From Beijerinckiaceae bacterium RH AL1 (GTDB lineage: Bacteria > Pseudomonadota > Alphaproteobacteria > Rhizobiales > Beijerinckiaceae), in contig LR590083.2 of the NCBI GenBank assembly GCA_901457705.2, positions 2,728,597-2,792,596 on the forward strand: a DNA stretch of 64,000 bases, in the 5' to 3' direction. Positions within the stretch are counted from its first letter, which is position 1, and each line of letters opens with the position of its first letter. Under the pieces are notes generated by a model. That model was not told the origin of the DNA. It made no database searches and saw only the letters and a program-made list of their open reading frames with translations. Both the position numbers and the translations under genes were made by a program. Positions 19,514 through 28,780 of the stretch are shown piece by piece.

Positions 19514-20726
19514 TGATCGCGACGTATTCCTTGGTCAGGTCGCAGGTCCACACCGTCGCCTTGCCCTTGCCGAGGCCGATGTCGACCTTGATCGGCACGT
19601 GCGGCTTGCGCATCAGCTCCGAGACATGGCCCTCGTCGTAGGAGGGATCGCGCAGGCCCTTGTGGGCGACGCGCGTGCCGGCGAACCAGATCGCCAGGCG
19701 ATCGCGGTCGGCCGCCTCGCCCGCCTTGCCGACGGCCATGACGACGCGGCCCCAGTTGGCGTCCTCGCCGGCCACCGCCGTCTTGACGAGCGGCGAGTTG
19801 GCGATCGACAGCGCGATGCGCTTGGCCGCCTTGTCGCTCTCGGCGCCCTCGACCGCGACCTCGATGAACTTGCGCGCGCCCTCGCCGTCCTTGACGACCT
19901 GGTGCGCGAGATCGAGCAGCACCGCGTCGAGCGCCGCCTTGAAGCCCTTGAGCCGCCGGTCGTTACCCGTCGCGATGGCAGGCGCGCCGCGCGCCGCGGC
20001 GGCGCCGGTCGCAAACAGCAGCAGCGTGTCCGACGTCGACGTGTCGCTGTCGACGGTGATCGCGTTGAAGCTCGTCTTCACGCCCTTCGACAGCATCGAC
20101 TGCAGCGCGCCAGCGGCGATCGGCGCGTCGGTGAAGATGAAGGACAACATCGTCGCCATGTCGGGTGCGATCATGCCGGCGCCCTTGGCGATGCCGTTGA
20201 TCGTGACGCGGACTCCGGCGATCTCGGCCGTGGCGGTCGCGAGCTTCGGGAAGGTGTCGGTCGTCATGATCGCCTTGGCCGCCTCGCCGATGCCGTCGGG
20301 CGAAGCGGCCGTAGCCAATCCTTCGAGCACGCCGTCGAACTTTTGCGCGTCGAGCGGCTCGCCGATGACGCCCGTCGAGGCGAGGAAGACCTGCTTTTCC
20401 GGCACGCCGGTCGCCTTCGCCGCCAGCTTGGCGGAGAAGGCCGCGGCCTGGGCGCCGGTCTTGCCGGTGAAGGCGTTGGCGTTGCCCGAATTGACGAGCA
20501 GCGCCCGCGCCTTGCCCTGCGCGAGGCGGGCCCGGCACCAGTCGACCGGCGCCGACGGGCACTTCGAGGTGGTGAAGACTCCGGCGACCTGCGTGCCCTT
20601 GTCGAAGAGCGCGAGCAGGACGTCGGTGCGGTCCTTGTAGCGGATGCCGGCGGCGCCGGTCGCGAAGCGGACGCCGTCGATCGGCGGCATCTCGGGGACG
20701 AAGGCGGGAGCGAGGGGCGAGACCAT
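19494..20726 (-). CDS. argJ: Bifunctional glutamate N-acetyltransferase / amino-acid acetyltransferase
   Basis: ArgJ recycles the acetyl group from N-acetylornithine to glutamate in arginine synthesis and can also use acetyl-CoA. The protein is made as a precursor that cleaves itself before a threonine; the site is visible as [14 protein letters not shown]. It has the expected length (410 residues) and ends NGDYRS. The frame is open 93 bases further upstream, but the ATG at 20726 ([11 protein letters not shown]) gives the usual N-terminus. It is divergent from the transglutaminase operon, with about 165 bases between starts. Confidence 0.96.
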   Translation of the reverse strand: MVSPLAPAFVPEMPPIDGVRFATGAAGIRYKDRTDVLLALFDKGTQVAGVFTTSKCPSAPVDWCRARLAQGKARALLVNSGNANAFTGKTGAQAAAFSAKLAAKATGVPEKQVFLASTGVIGEPLDAQKFDGVLEGLATAASPDGIGEAAKAIMTTDTFPKLATATAEIAGVRVTINGIAKGAGMIAPDMATMLSFIFTDAPIAAGALQSMLSKGVKTSFNAITVDSDTSTSDTLLLFATGAAAARGAPAIATGNDRRLKGFKAALDAVLLDLAHQVVKDGEGARKFIEVAVEGAESDKAAKRIALSIANSPLVKTAVAGEDANWGRVVMAVGKAGEAADRDRLAIWFAGTRVAHKGLRDPSYDEGHVSELMRKPHVPIKVDIGLGKGKATVWTCDLTKEYVAINGDYRS

Positions 20727-20890
20727 GGCCGCAGCGTCTACGCGAGCCGGCGCCGCCGCGGCAAGCCAAGAACCGCTGGGACTCGCCGCAGGGCGCGAGA
20801 TCGCCACGAGGCGAGGCACGAACGTTGCGTGCCATAACAGCGGAGCCTAAGTCTGCGCTCCGGTTCCCTCAGAACGCGAGAAGACGGCCC

Positions 20891-23800
20891 TTGCCCATCT
20901 CCGCCGGCGTCACGCATCTGACGCACTACACCTATGACAAGCCCATCTCGCTCGGGCCGCAGACGATCCGGCTGAGGCCGGCGCCGCATTGCCGGACGGT
21001 GGTGCCGAGCTACGCGATGAAGGTGACGCCGGCCAACCATTTCATCAACTGGCAGCAGGACCCGTTCGGCAACTGGCTGGCGCGTCTCGTCTTCCCGGAG
21101 AAGACCACCGAGCTGAAGATCGAGGTCGACTTCATCGCCGAGCTCGCCGTCTTCAATCCCTTCGACTTCTTCACCGAGCCCTACGCGGAAAGCTGTCCGT
21201 TCGACTATCCGGGCGAGCTGAAGACCGAGCTCGCGCCCTACCTCATGGTCGAGCCGCAGGGCACCGCCTTCGACGTCTATCTCGCGACGCTGCCCAAGGG
21301 CCCGATGCGCACCGTCGAGTTCCTGATCGCGCTCAACGGCGGTCTGGCGCAGACGATCAAGTACGAGGTGCGCATGGAGGCCGGCGTGCAGACGCCGCAG
21401 GAGACGCTGACGCGGCGCGCCGGCTCCTGCCGCGACTCGGCCTGGCTGCTCGTTCATCTGCTGCGCCACTGCGGCCTCGCGGCGCGCTTCGTCTCCGGCT
21501 ACCTGATCCAGCTCGTGCCAGACATCGACCCCGTCGAAGGCCCGAAGGGCACGCGGACCGACTTCACCGACCTGCATGCCTGGGCCGAGGTCTACATCCC
21601 AGGCGCCGGCTGGCTCGGGCTCGACGCGACCTCCGGCCTGTTCTGCGGCGAGGGCCACCTGCCGGTGAGCGCGACGCCGCACTACAGCTCGTCGGCGCCG
21701 ATCGCCGGCCTCGTCGAGCCGACGGGCGGCTCGTTCGCCTACGACATGAAGGTCACGCGGATCGCCGAGGCGCCGCGCGTCAGCGCGCCGTTCTCCGACG
21801 ACGCGTGGCGCCGGCTCGATGCGCTCGGCGAGGCGATCGACGCCGATCTGCAGAAGCAGGACGTGCGCCTGACGATGGGCGGCGAGCCGACCTTCGTGTC
21901 CATCGACGACTTCGAGGCGCTGGAATGGCGCATCGACGCGGTCGGCGAGACCAAGCGCACCTTCGCCGACAAGCTCATCCGCCGACTGCGCACGCGTTTC
22001 GCGCCCGGCGGCATGCTGCACTACGGCCAGGGCAAGTGGTACCCGGGCGAGACGCTGCCGCGCTGGGCCTTCTCGCTCTACTGGCGCAAGGACGGCAAGC
22101 CGATCTGGCGCGACCCGTCGCTGATCGCGGTCGTCGACATGACGAAGACCGCCGAGGAGCGCGCCAAGGAGCCGACGGCACCCGAGGAGATCGCCAACGC
22201 GCGCAGGAAGGCCGCGGCGATCGCCGAAGGCATCGCGCGCAACCTCGGCCTGCCGACGCGCAACGTGCTGCCGGCGTACGAGGACACGGTGAGCTGGGTC
22301 GGCAAGGAGGCCGCGCTGCCGACCAACGTCTCGGTGCTCGACCCGAAGATCAACGATGCGGAGGCGCGCAACCGCATGGTCCGCACCTTCTCGCAGGGTC
22401 TCTCGGAGCCGACCGGCTTCGTGCTGCCGGTGCAGAGCTGGAACGCCAAGCCGGTGGTGCAGCCGCGCTGGGCGAGCGAGCTGTGGCAGTTCCGGCGCGG
22501 CGAGCTGTTCCTCACGCCGGGCGATTCGCCTGTCGGCTACCGGCTGCCGCTCGATTCGCTGCCGCACGTGCCGCCGTCCGCCTATCCCTTCGTCAACGAT
22601 CCCGACCCGATCGCCGAGCGCGATCCGCTGCCCGACCACGGGCCGACGGGCATGCCGGAGTCCGGCGTGCCGGAAGTCGACGCGATCGACACCGCCGCCG
22701 CCGAAGGCGCCCGCGAGCGCGCCGAGCACGGGCTCGAGCCGCTCGACCAGAACCCCGATCGCGCCGACGACCTCGTGCACGGCGCCGTGCGCACCGCGAT
22801 CTCCGTCGAGCCGCGCGACGGCGTCGTCTGCGTGTTCATGCCGCCGACGAAGAAGCTCGAGGACTACCTCGACCTGCTCGACGCGGTCGAGCGCACCGCG
22901 GCCGAGAACGAGACGCCGGTGCACATCGAAGGCTACCCGCCGCCGATCGACCCGCGGCTCGACTTCATCAAGGTGACGCCGGACCCCGGCGTGATCGAGA
23001 TCAACGTGCATCCCGCCAAGAGCTGGCGCGAGGCGGTGGCGATCACGACGGGCGTCTACGAGGACGCGCGCCATTGCCGGCTCGGCGCCGACAAGTTCAT
23101 GACCGACGGCCGCCACACCGGCACCGGCGGCGGCAACCACGTCGTGCTCGGCGGCACGACGCCGGCCGACTCGCCGTTCCTGCGCCGGCCGGACCTGCTG
23201 AAGAGCTTCGTGCTCTACTGGCAGCGGCATCCCTCGCTGTCGTACCTGTTCTCGGGCCTGTTCATCGGCCCGACCAGCCAGGCGCCGCGCATCGACGAGG
23301 CGCGCCACGACTGCCTCTACGAGCTGGAGATCGCGCTCGGCCACGTGCCGAAGCCCGGCGAGAGCTGCCCGCTGTGGCTGATCGATCGTTTGTTCCGCAA
23401 CATCCTGACCGACGTCACCGGCAACACGCATCGCGCCGAGATCTGCATCGACAAGCTCTATTCGCCCGACAGCCCGACGGGGCGCCTGGGGCTGATCGAG
23501 TTCCGCTCGTTCGAGATGCCGCCGGACGCGCGCATGAGCCTCGCCCAGCAGCTCCTCCTGCGCGCCTTCGTCACCTGGTTCTGGCGCGAGCCGCAGGAAG
23601 GCGGCTTCACCCGCTGGGGCACGGCGCTGCACGACCGCTTCATGCTGCCGCACTACCTGTGGGAGGATTTCGAGGGCGTCCTCGCCGACCTCCGGCGCGC
23701 CGGCTACGCGTTCGATCCGACGTGGTTCACCGCGCAGCTCGAGTTCCGCTTCCCGCTGATCGGCACCGTGACGGCCGGCGGCGCGCACATGGAGCTGCGC

Positions 23801-24295
23801 CAGGCGCTCGAGCCGTGGCACGTGCTCGGCGAGAGCGGCTCGGCCGGCGGCACGGTGCGCTACGTCGATTCCTCGATGGAGCGGCTGCAGGTCAAGGTCG
23901 ACGGCTTCGTGCCGGGGCGCCATCTCGTCACCTGCAACGGCCGCCGCCTGCCCATGACGCCGACCAACGTCGCCGGCCAAGCCGTCGCCGGGGTCCGCTT
24001 CAAGGCCTGGAAGCCGCCGGAAGGGCTGCACCCAACCCTCGAGGTCGACGCGCCGCTGACCTTCGATCTCTACGACACCTGGTCGAAGCGTTCGCTCGGC
24101 GGCTGCGTCCACCATGTCGTGCATCCGGGGGGCCGCAGCTACGACACCTTCCCGATCAACGCCTTCGAGGCGGAGGCGCGCCGGCTGGCCCGGTTCGACA
24201 CGTTCGGACACACCCCGGGGGAATATGATATTCCCCACGAGCAACCGAGCCTGGAGTTCCCCTTGACGCTCGACCTGCGCAGGAAGGTGCTTTAG
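20891..24295 (+). CDS. Transglutaminase-like / DUF2126 (putative amidoligase) fusion protein
   Basis: This 1134-residue protein joins two parts. Residues 1-290 are a bacterial transglutaminase-like module with the triad C180 (AGSCRDS), H229 (DLHAWAEVY) and D245 (LGLDATSG). The remainder (~300-1125) is DUF2126, which domain databases describe as a putative amidoligase; it has [24 protein letters not shown] and other highly conserved stretches. I chose the TTG at 20891 because the family begins here ([22 protein letters not shown]) and AGAAG precedes it. It is first in an operon with the ATP-grasp/alpha-E and second transglutaminase genes. The cellular substrate is unknown. Confidence 0.92.
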   Translation: MPISAGVTHLTHYTYDKPISLGPQTIRLRPAPHCRTVVPSYAMKVTPANHFINWQQDPFGNWLARLVFPEKTTELKIEVDFIAELAVFNPFDFFTEPYAESCPFDYPGELKTELAPYLMVEPQGTAFDVYLATLPKGPMRTVEFLIALNGGLAQTIKYEVRMEAGVQTPQETLTRRAGSCRDSAWLLVHLLRHCGLAARFVSGYLIQLVPDIDPVEGPKGTRTDFTDLHAWAEVYIPGAGWLGLDATSGLFCGEGHLPVSATPHYSSSAPIAGLVEPTGGSFAYDMKVTRIAEAPRVSAPFSDDAWRRLDALGEAIDADLQKQDVRLTMGGEPTFVSIDDFEALEWRIDAVGETKRTFADKLIRRLRTRFAPGGMLHYGQGKWYPGETLPRWAFSLYWRKDGKPIWRDPSLIAVVDMTKTAEERAKEPTAPEEIANARRKAAAIAEGIARNLGLPTRNVLPAYEDTVSWVGKEAALPTNVSVLDPKINDAEARNRMVRTFSQGLSEPTGFVLPVQSWNAKPVVQPRWASELWQFRRGELFLTPGDSPVGYRLPLDSLPHVPPSAYPFVNDPDPIAERDPLPDHGPTGMPESGVPEVDAIDTAAAEGARERAEHGLEPLDQNPDRADDLVHGAVRTAISVEPRDGVVCVFMPPTKKLEDYLDLLDAVERTAAENETPVHIEGYPPPIDPRLDFIKVTPDPGVIEINVHPAKSWREAVAITTGVYEDARHCRLGADKFMTDGRHTGTGGGNHVVLGGTTPADSPFLRRPDLLKSFVLYWQRHPSLSYLFSGLFIGPTSQAPRIDEARHDCLYELEIALGHVPKPGESCPLWLIDRLFRNILTDVTGNTHRAEICIDKLYSPDSPTGRLGLIEFRSFEMPPDARMSLAQQLLLRAFVTWFWREPQEGGFTRWGTALHDRFMLPHYLWEDFEGVLADLRRAGYAFDPTWFTAQLEFRFPLIGTVTAGGAHMELRQALEPWHVLGESGSAGGTVRYVDSSMERLQVKVDGFVPGRHLVTCNGRRLPMTPTNVAGQAVAGVRFKAWKPPEGLHPTLEVDAPLTFDLYDTWSKRSLGGCVHHVVHPGGRSYDTFPINAFEAEARRLARFDTFGHTPGEYDIPHEQPSLEFPLTLDLRRKVL

Positions 24296-24307
24296 CAAAA
24301 TGTCCGC

Positions 24308-26827
24308 ATGACGGGGGCTCAGGCGATCAGATCGGAATTGCCGGGCTTCTCCGAGCTCGACGAGACGGTTGCGCGCTATCGCCCCCTGCCGGGCGTCCCC
24401 GACGAGTTCATCGGGCCCGACGGGCGCCCGCGCGAGGCGTGGCTCACCTTCATCCGCCGCCTGCTGGAACTCGGCCGCGAGGAGACCGAGCGGCGCTTCG
24501 CCACGGCCGACCGCAACATCCGCGACAGCGGCGTCTCCTACCGCGCCTACGGCGACAAGAGCGAGAAGCCCTGGCCAATCGCCCACCTGCCGCTGCTGCT
24601 CGATGCGGAGGACTGGAAGGCGATCGCCGCCGGCGTCATCCAGCGTGCCGACATCCTCGAGACCGTGCTGCAGGACGTCTACGGGCCGGGCCGCCTCGTC
24701 GAGGACGGCCTGCTGCCCGCCGTGGCGATCGCGGGCGCCAGCGACTACCTGCAGCCGCTGGCCGGCGTGCTCGGCAAGGATCAGCATTTCCTGCATCTCT
24801 ATGCCGTCGACCTCGGTCGCGGGCCGGATGGGCGCTGGTGGGTGCTCTCCGACCGCGCGCAGGCGCCGTCTGGCGCCGGCTACGCGCTCGCCAACCGGCT
24901 CGTGCTGTCGCGCACCTTCCCGCAGCTCTATCGCGACATGAACGTCGAGCGCCTCGCGCCGTTCTTCGACGCCTTCCGCCAGGGCCTCGCCTCCAACGCC
25001 GAGCGCTCCGACCCGCGCATCTGTCTGCTGACGCCGGGCCCCTACAACGAGACCTATTTCGAGCAGGCCTATCTCGCCCGTTACCTCGGCCTGCAGCTCG
25101 TCGAGGGCGCCGACCTCACCGTGCGCGACGGCGACCTGCACGTGCGCACCATCGCCGGCCTGAAGCGCGCCGACGTCGTGCTCCGCCGCATCGATTCCGA
25201 TTTCGCCGACCCGCTGGAGCTCAACGCGCGCTCCCGGCTCGGCGTCCCCGGGCTGCTCGATGTGCTGCGCGGCGGCCGCGTCGTGATCGCCAACGCGCTC
25301 GGCTCCGGCGTCGTCGAATCGCCCGTCATGATGAGCTTCATGCCGAGCCTCTGCCGCTACCTCACCGGCGAGAGCCTGAAGCTGCCGAACATCGCGACCT
25401 GGTGGTGCGGCCATGCGCAGGAGCGCGAGACCGTGCTGTCGCGCCTCGATGGCCTGACGCTGCGCGGCGCCTACGGCAACTCGGTGCCGGGCGGCGACCT
25501 CGGGCAATCGGTGATCGGCGCTACGATGTCGGCGAGCGACCAGGACGCGCTTCGCGCCGCGATCGCCGCGCGCGGCGTCGACTGGGTCGGCCAGGAGATC
25601 GTCAAGCTCTCGACGACGCCGGTCTGGATGGACGGGCAGCTGCAGCCGCGCCCCTTCACGCTGCGCGTCTTCGCGGCGCGCACGCCGCAGGGCTGGGTCG
25701 TGATGCCCGGCGGCTTCTGCCGCGTCTCGCGCCGGCTCGACGCGCGCGCCGTGACGATGGGCGCCGAGACGCAGTCCGCGGACGTGTGGGTGCTCGGCGA
25801 CGCCCCGGTGCTGCCGACCTCGCTGCTGCCGAGCGAAGGCGGCGTAAGAATCCGCCGCATCCTCGGCAACCTGCCCTCGCGCGCCGCCGACAACCTGTTC
25901 TGGTTCGGCCGCTACCTCGAGCGCGCCGAGACCGTGCTGCGCGTCACCCGCGCCTTCGTCGGCCGGATGATCGAGTCCGCGACGCCGAACTCCGACGCGA
26001 AATGGACGATGGGACGGCTCGAGGTGCTGCTCGACCGCATCGGTGCCCTGCCGGAAGAGCGCTCGCCGGACCTCGGCGGCACCGCGCTCGCCGCCGTCGC
26101 GCTATTCGCCAAGGAGGAGTTCGGCTCGGCCTTCGCGCTCGTCGAGGACGCGCGGCGGGCCGCCTCGTTCATCCGCGAGCGGCTCTCGACCGACACCTGG
26201 CGCAACATCGAGGATGCCTACGAAGGTTTGAAGCGCGACCATGAGGCGCCGCTGGCCGAGGCCGACGTCGGCGAGGTCGTCGACACGTCGCTGCGCCGCC
26301 TCGTGGCCATCGCGGGTCTCGCGCAGGAGAACATGAACCGCGGCGCCGGCTGGCACCTGCTCGACATGGGCCGGCGCGTCGAGCGGGCGATCAACACCTG
26401 CCGCTTCGCGCGCCGCCTCGCCTGCCCCGAGGGCTACGCCGACGGGCTCTCCACCCTGCTCGAGCTCATCGACTCGCAGATCACCTACCGCTCGCGCTAC
26501 CTCGTCGGCGTCTCGCTCGAGCTGGTGCGCGACATGGCGATCCTCGATACCTACAACCCGCGCTCCGTCGCCTTCCAGGTGGAGCGGCTGTCCGAGCATC
26601 TCGCCAACCTGCCGCAGCTCAACAACGACGGCATGCTCGAGGAGCCGCGCCGCATCGTCCTGCAGCTCCACGCGGACCTGACGACAGCGGTCGCCGCCGA
26701 CCTCGACAACGAGGCGATCCTCGGCTTCGAGCAGCGCCTGCTGTCGCTCGGCGAGGCGATCGGCGTCCGCTACTTCCTGCACGGGCCCAATGCCGTGAAG
26801 GCCGACAAGGCGATGGGGATCGCTTGA
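24308..26827 (+). CDS. Circularly permuted ATP-grasp / alpha-E domain protein
   Basis: The 839-residue protein has an N-terminal circularly permuted type 2 ATP-grasp domain (~80-470; LLTPGPYNETYFEQAYLARYLG, ADVVLRRIDSDFADPLEL). An alpha-E domain follows (~520-830; NLFWFGRYLERAE, then YNPRSVAFQ and LSEHLANLP). ATP-grasp enzymes form amide bonds from acyl-phosphates; alpha-E is an all-helical domain of unknown role that travels with them. The start lies 13 bases after the upstream stop. Together with the flanking transglutaminases it looks like the ligating half of a peptide-modifying pathway, as proposed from comparative genomics for such clusters. Confidence 0.93.
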   Translation: MTGAQAIRSELPGFSELDETVARYRPLPGVPDEFIGPDGRPREAWLTFIRRLLELGREETERRFATADRNIRDSGVSYRAYGDKSEKPWPIAHLPLLLDAEDWKAIAAGVIQRADILETVLQDVYGPGRLVEDGLLPAVAIAGASDYLQPLAGVLGKDQHFLHLYAVDLGRGPDGRWWVLSDRAQAPSGAGYALANRLVLSRTFPQLYRDMNVERLAPFFDAFRQGLASNAERSDPRICLLTPGPYNETYFEQAYLARYLGLQLVEGADLTVRDGDLHVRTIAGLKRADVVLRRIDSDFADPLELNARSRLGVPGLLDVLRGGRVVIANALGSGVVESPVMMSFMPSLCRYLTGESLKLPNIATWWCGHAQERETVLSRLDGLTLRGAYGNSVPGGDLGQSVIGATMSASDQDALRAAIAARGVDWVGQEIVKLSTTPVWMDGQLQPRPFTLRVFAARTPQGWVVMPGGFCRVSRRLDARAVTMGAETQSADVWVLGDAPVLPTSLLPSEGGVRIRRILGNLPSRAADNLFWFGRYLERAETVLRVTRAFVGRMIESATPNSDAKWTMGRLEVLLDRIGALPEERSPDLGGTALAAVALFAKEEFGSAFALVEDARRAASFIRERLSTDTWRNIEDAYEGLKRDHEAPLAEADVGEVVDTSLRRLVAIAGLAQENMNRGAGWHLLDMGRRVERAINTCRFARRLACPEGYADGLSTLLELIDSQITYRSRYLVGVSLELVRDMAILDTYNPRSVAFQVERLSEHLANLPQLNNDGMLEEPRRIVLQLHADLTTAVAADLDNEAILGFEQRLLSLGEAIGVRYFLHGPNAVKADKAMGIA

Positions 26828-26837
26828 GCGGCAGCGC

Positions 26838-27716
26838 ATGATCTACGACATCCGCCATATCACCACCTACGAGTACGGCTCCTTCGTCACCTACTCGAAT
26901 TGTGCGCTGCGGCTGCTGCCGCGCGAGGAGCCGGGCCAGATCGTCTACGCGAGCCGCATCGACATCGATCCAGAGCCCGACATGACGAGCGAGCGCGTCT
27001 GCTTCTTCGGCAACCGCGTGACGCAGATGCAGATCGAGACCGCGCACAAGACGCTCGTCGTGGCGACGCGCACCACGGTCGAGATCGAGCGCGAGCCGCC
27101 GCCGCCCGAAGAGACGACGCCCGCGTGGGAGACCGTGCGCGATGCCGCCTTCGCCTCGCGCTCGCTCGATCCAGAGGCACCCGCGCACTACCTGCATCCC
27201 AGTCGTTTCGTCCCCCACTACCTGCCGGCGACCGATTATGCGCGCGCGAGCTTCCCGCCGGGCCGCCCGGTGCTTGCCGGCGCGCGCGAGCTGATGCACC
27301 GCATCAGGACCGAGTTCCGCTACGACCCGAAGGCGACGATCGTCTCGACGCCGCTCTCCGAGGCCTTCCAGAAGCGCCATGGCGTCTGCCAGGACTTCGC
27401 GCACATCATGATCTCGGGCCTGCGCGGGCTCGGCCTGCCGACGGCCTACGTCTCCGGCTACATCCGCACCATCCCGCCCGAAGGCAAGCCGCGGCTCGAG
27501 GGCGCCGACGCCACCCACGCCTGGGTCGCGGTCTGGTGCGGCGAGACGCTCGGCTGGATCGGCCTCGACCCGACCAACGACATCATGATCGGCAACGACC
27601 ACATCATCCTGGCGAAAGGCCGCGACTACGCCGACATCTCGCCCGTCGCCGGCATCATCCTGGGCTCACGCGAGCAGGACGTCGACGTCCAGGTGGACGT
27701 GATCCCGCGGGTGTGA
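26838..27716 (+). CDS. Transglutaminase family protein (cysteine amidase/peptidase-like)
   Basis: The 292-residue protein has the bacterial transglutaminase-like N-terminal beta domain (MIYDIRHITTYEYGSFV) and a complete core: C184 in HGVCQDFAH, H227 in ATHAWVAVW and D244 in IGLDPTND. It starts 11 bases after the ATP-grasp/alpha-E gene and is surely in the same operon. It has no signal peptide, so it is cytoplasmic. The intact triad suggests it hydrolyses or transfers an amide bond, perhaps one made by its neighbours. Its triad contrasts with the altered residue in the solitary homologue at 8162-9001. Confidence 0.93.
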   Translation: MIYDIRHITTYEYGSFVTYSNCALRLLPREEPGQIVYASRIDIDPEPDMTSERVCFFGNRVTQMQIETAHKTLVVATRTTVEIEREPPPPEETTPAWETVRDAAFASRSLDPEAPAHYLHPSRFVPHYLPATDYARASFPPGRPVLAGARELMHRIRTEFRYDPKATIVSTPLSEAFQKRHGVCQDFAHIMISGLRGLGLPTAYVSGYIRTIPPEGKPRLEGADATHAWVAVWCGETLGWIGLDPTNDIMIGNDHIILAKGRDYADISPVAGIILGSREQDVDVQVDVIPRV

Positions 27717-27779
27717 TGACAAGCGCCGACGCAACTCGGCAGCGGTGAATGCCGTTCTTCTGCGCCACCGGAGCCGACC

Positions 27780-28022
27780 ATGCGCCTCGTTTCGACCTTC
27801 CTCGTCGCTCTCTTCATCGCCGTGCCGGCCCTCGCGCAGGCGGCCGATGTCGATGCGGACGGGGCGATCCACGCGCTGACCGGCCCGCACCGCCACCATC
27901 ACCATCATCGCCACTACGTGCGCATCGCCCGCTTCGTGCATCACCGCCGTCACCTCGGCATCGCGCTGCCGCCGGGCACGGACAGGCCCGGGCGCACCCG
28001 CACCTTCCTGCCGGCGTTTTGA
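27780..28022 (+). CDS. Small secreted histidine-rich protein
   Basis: The 80-residue product has a clear signal peptide (MRLVSTFLVALFIAVPALAQA, cleaved near residue 21). The mature peptide of ~58 residues contains a dense histidine block (HRHHHHHRHY, then HHRRH) and many arginines, suggesting binding of Zn, Ni or Cu in the periplasm. It ends 14 bases before the MgtC-like gene. No homologous family comes to mind. The ATG is preceded by a GGAG-like sequence (ccGGAGccgacc). Confidence 0.72.
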   Translation: MRLVSTFLVALFIAVPALAQAADVDADGAIHALTGPHRHHHHHRHYVRIARFVHHRRHLGIALPPGTDRPGRTRTFLPAF

Positions 28023-28036
28023 GATCGTCGCACGAC

Positions 28037-28753
28037 GTGCCGCACGGGTTCTTCGATCTGACCGGCCAGGGCCTGCTGCAGCTCGAGGAGCTCGGCCTCG
28101 CCCTCGTCCTCTCGGCCCTGATCGGGCTCGAGCGCGAGATCCGGCAGAAGGCCGCTGGCTTGCGCACCTACACGCTCGTCGGCGTCTCGGCGTGCCTGTT
28201 CATGCTGATCTCCAAGTACGGGTTCGACAACGTGCTGGCCGAAGGCCGCGTGGTGCTCGATCCCTCGCGCGTCGCGGCGCAGATCGTCTCCGGCATCGGC
28301 TTCATCGGCGGCGGCGTCATCTTCATGCGCCGTGATGCGGTGCGCGGCCTCACCACGGCCGCCTCCGTCTGGCTCACCGCGGCGATCGGCATGGCCTGCG
28401 GCGCCGGCCTGCCGCTGCTGGCGATCGCGACGATGCTGCTGCACGTCGTGATCATGTTCGTCTTCCCGAAGATCACCGAGCGCCTGCCGCGCCAGGGGCG
28501 CACGACCTCGACCTTGCGCATCGCCTATGCCGATGGACGCGGCCTCCTGCGATCCGTGCTCGTGACCGCGACGCGTCTGCGCTTCGCGATCGAGCACGTC
28601 GACATCGAGCACGAGGACGGCGAGCGCGGGCGCGTCGTGCTCGGTCTCCAGGTGAAGGGCAAGCGCCCGGTGTCGCATCTCATCGCGGCGCTGAGCGATA
28701 TCGACGGCATCGCCAGCGTCGGCCTCGCCGACGACGGCGAGGAGATCGAGTGA
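28037..28753 (+). CDS. MgtC/SapB family membrane protein
   Basis: The 238-residue protein has the MgtC/SapB N-terminal membrane domain: ALIGLEREIRQKAAGLRTYTLV with the conserved E-R-E and G-L-R-T, then GIGFIGGGVIF and RGLTTAASVWLTAAIGMACG. A C-terminal cytoplasmic ACT-like domain covers ~150-235. Members affect Mg2+ limitation and ATP-synthase activity in some pathogens, but most are uncharacterised. The GTG at 28037 is the best start; a TTG at 28019 overlaps the upstream stop. The His-rich secreted gene just upstream suggests a metal-related operon, which is inference. Confidence 0.9.
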   Translation: MPHGFFDLTGQGLLQLEELGLALVLSALIGLEREIRQKAAGLRTYTLVGVSACLFMLISKYGFDNVLAEGRVVLDPSRVAAQIVSGIGFIGGGVIFMRRDAVRGLTTAASVWLTAAIGMACGAGLPLLAIATMLLHVVIMFVFPKITERLPRQGRTTSTLRIAYADGRGLLRSVLVTATRLRFAIEHVDIEHEDGERGRVVLGLQVKGKRPVSHLIAALSDIDGIASVGLADDGEEIE

Positions 28754-28780
28754 TCGGTCGCCGGTCGATCTAAAGCAGCG

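Noticed and set aside
20738-25507. A 1589-codon open frame antisense to the transglutaminase operon
   Set aside because: It is Arg/Ala/Val/His-rich with no domain and mirrors the third-codon GC bias of the genes on the plus strand. It is a high-GC shadow.
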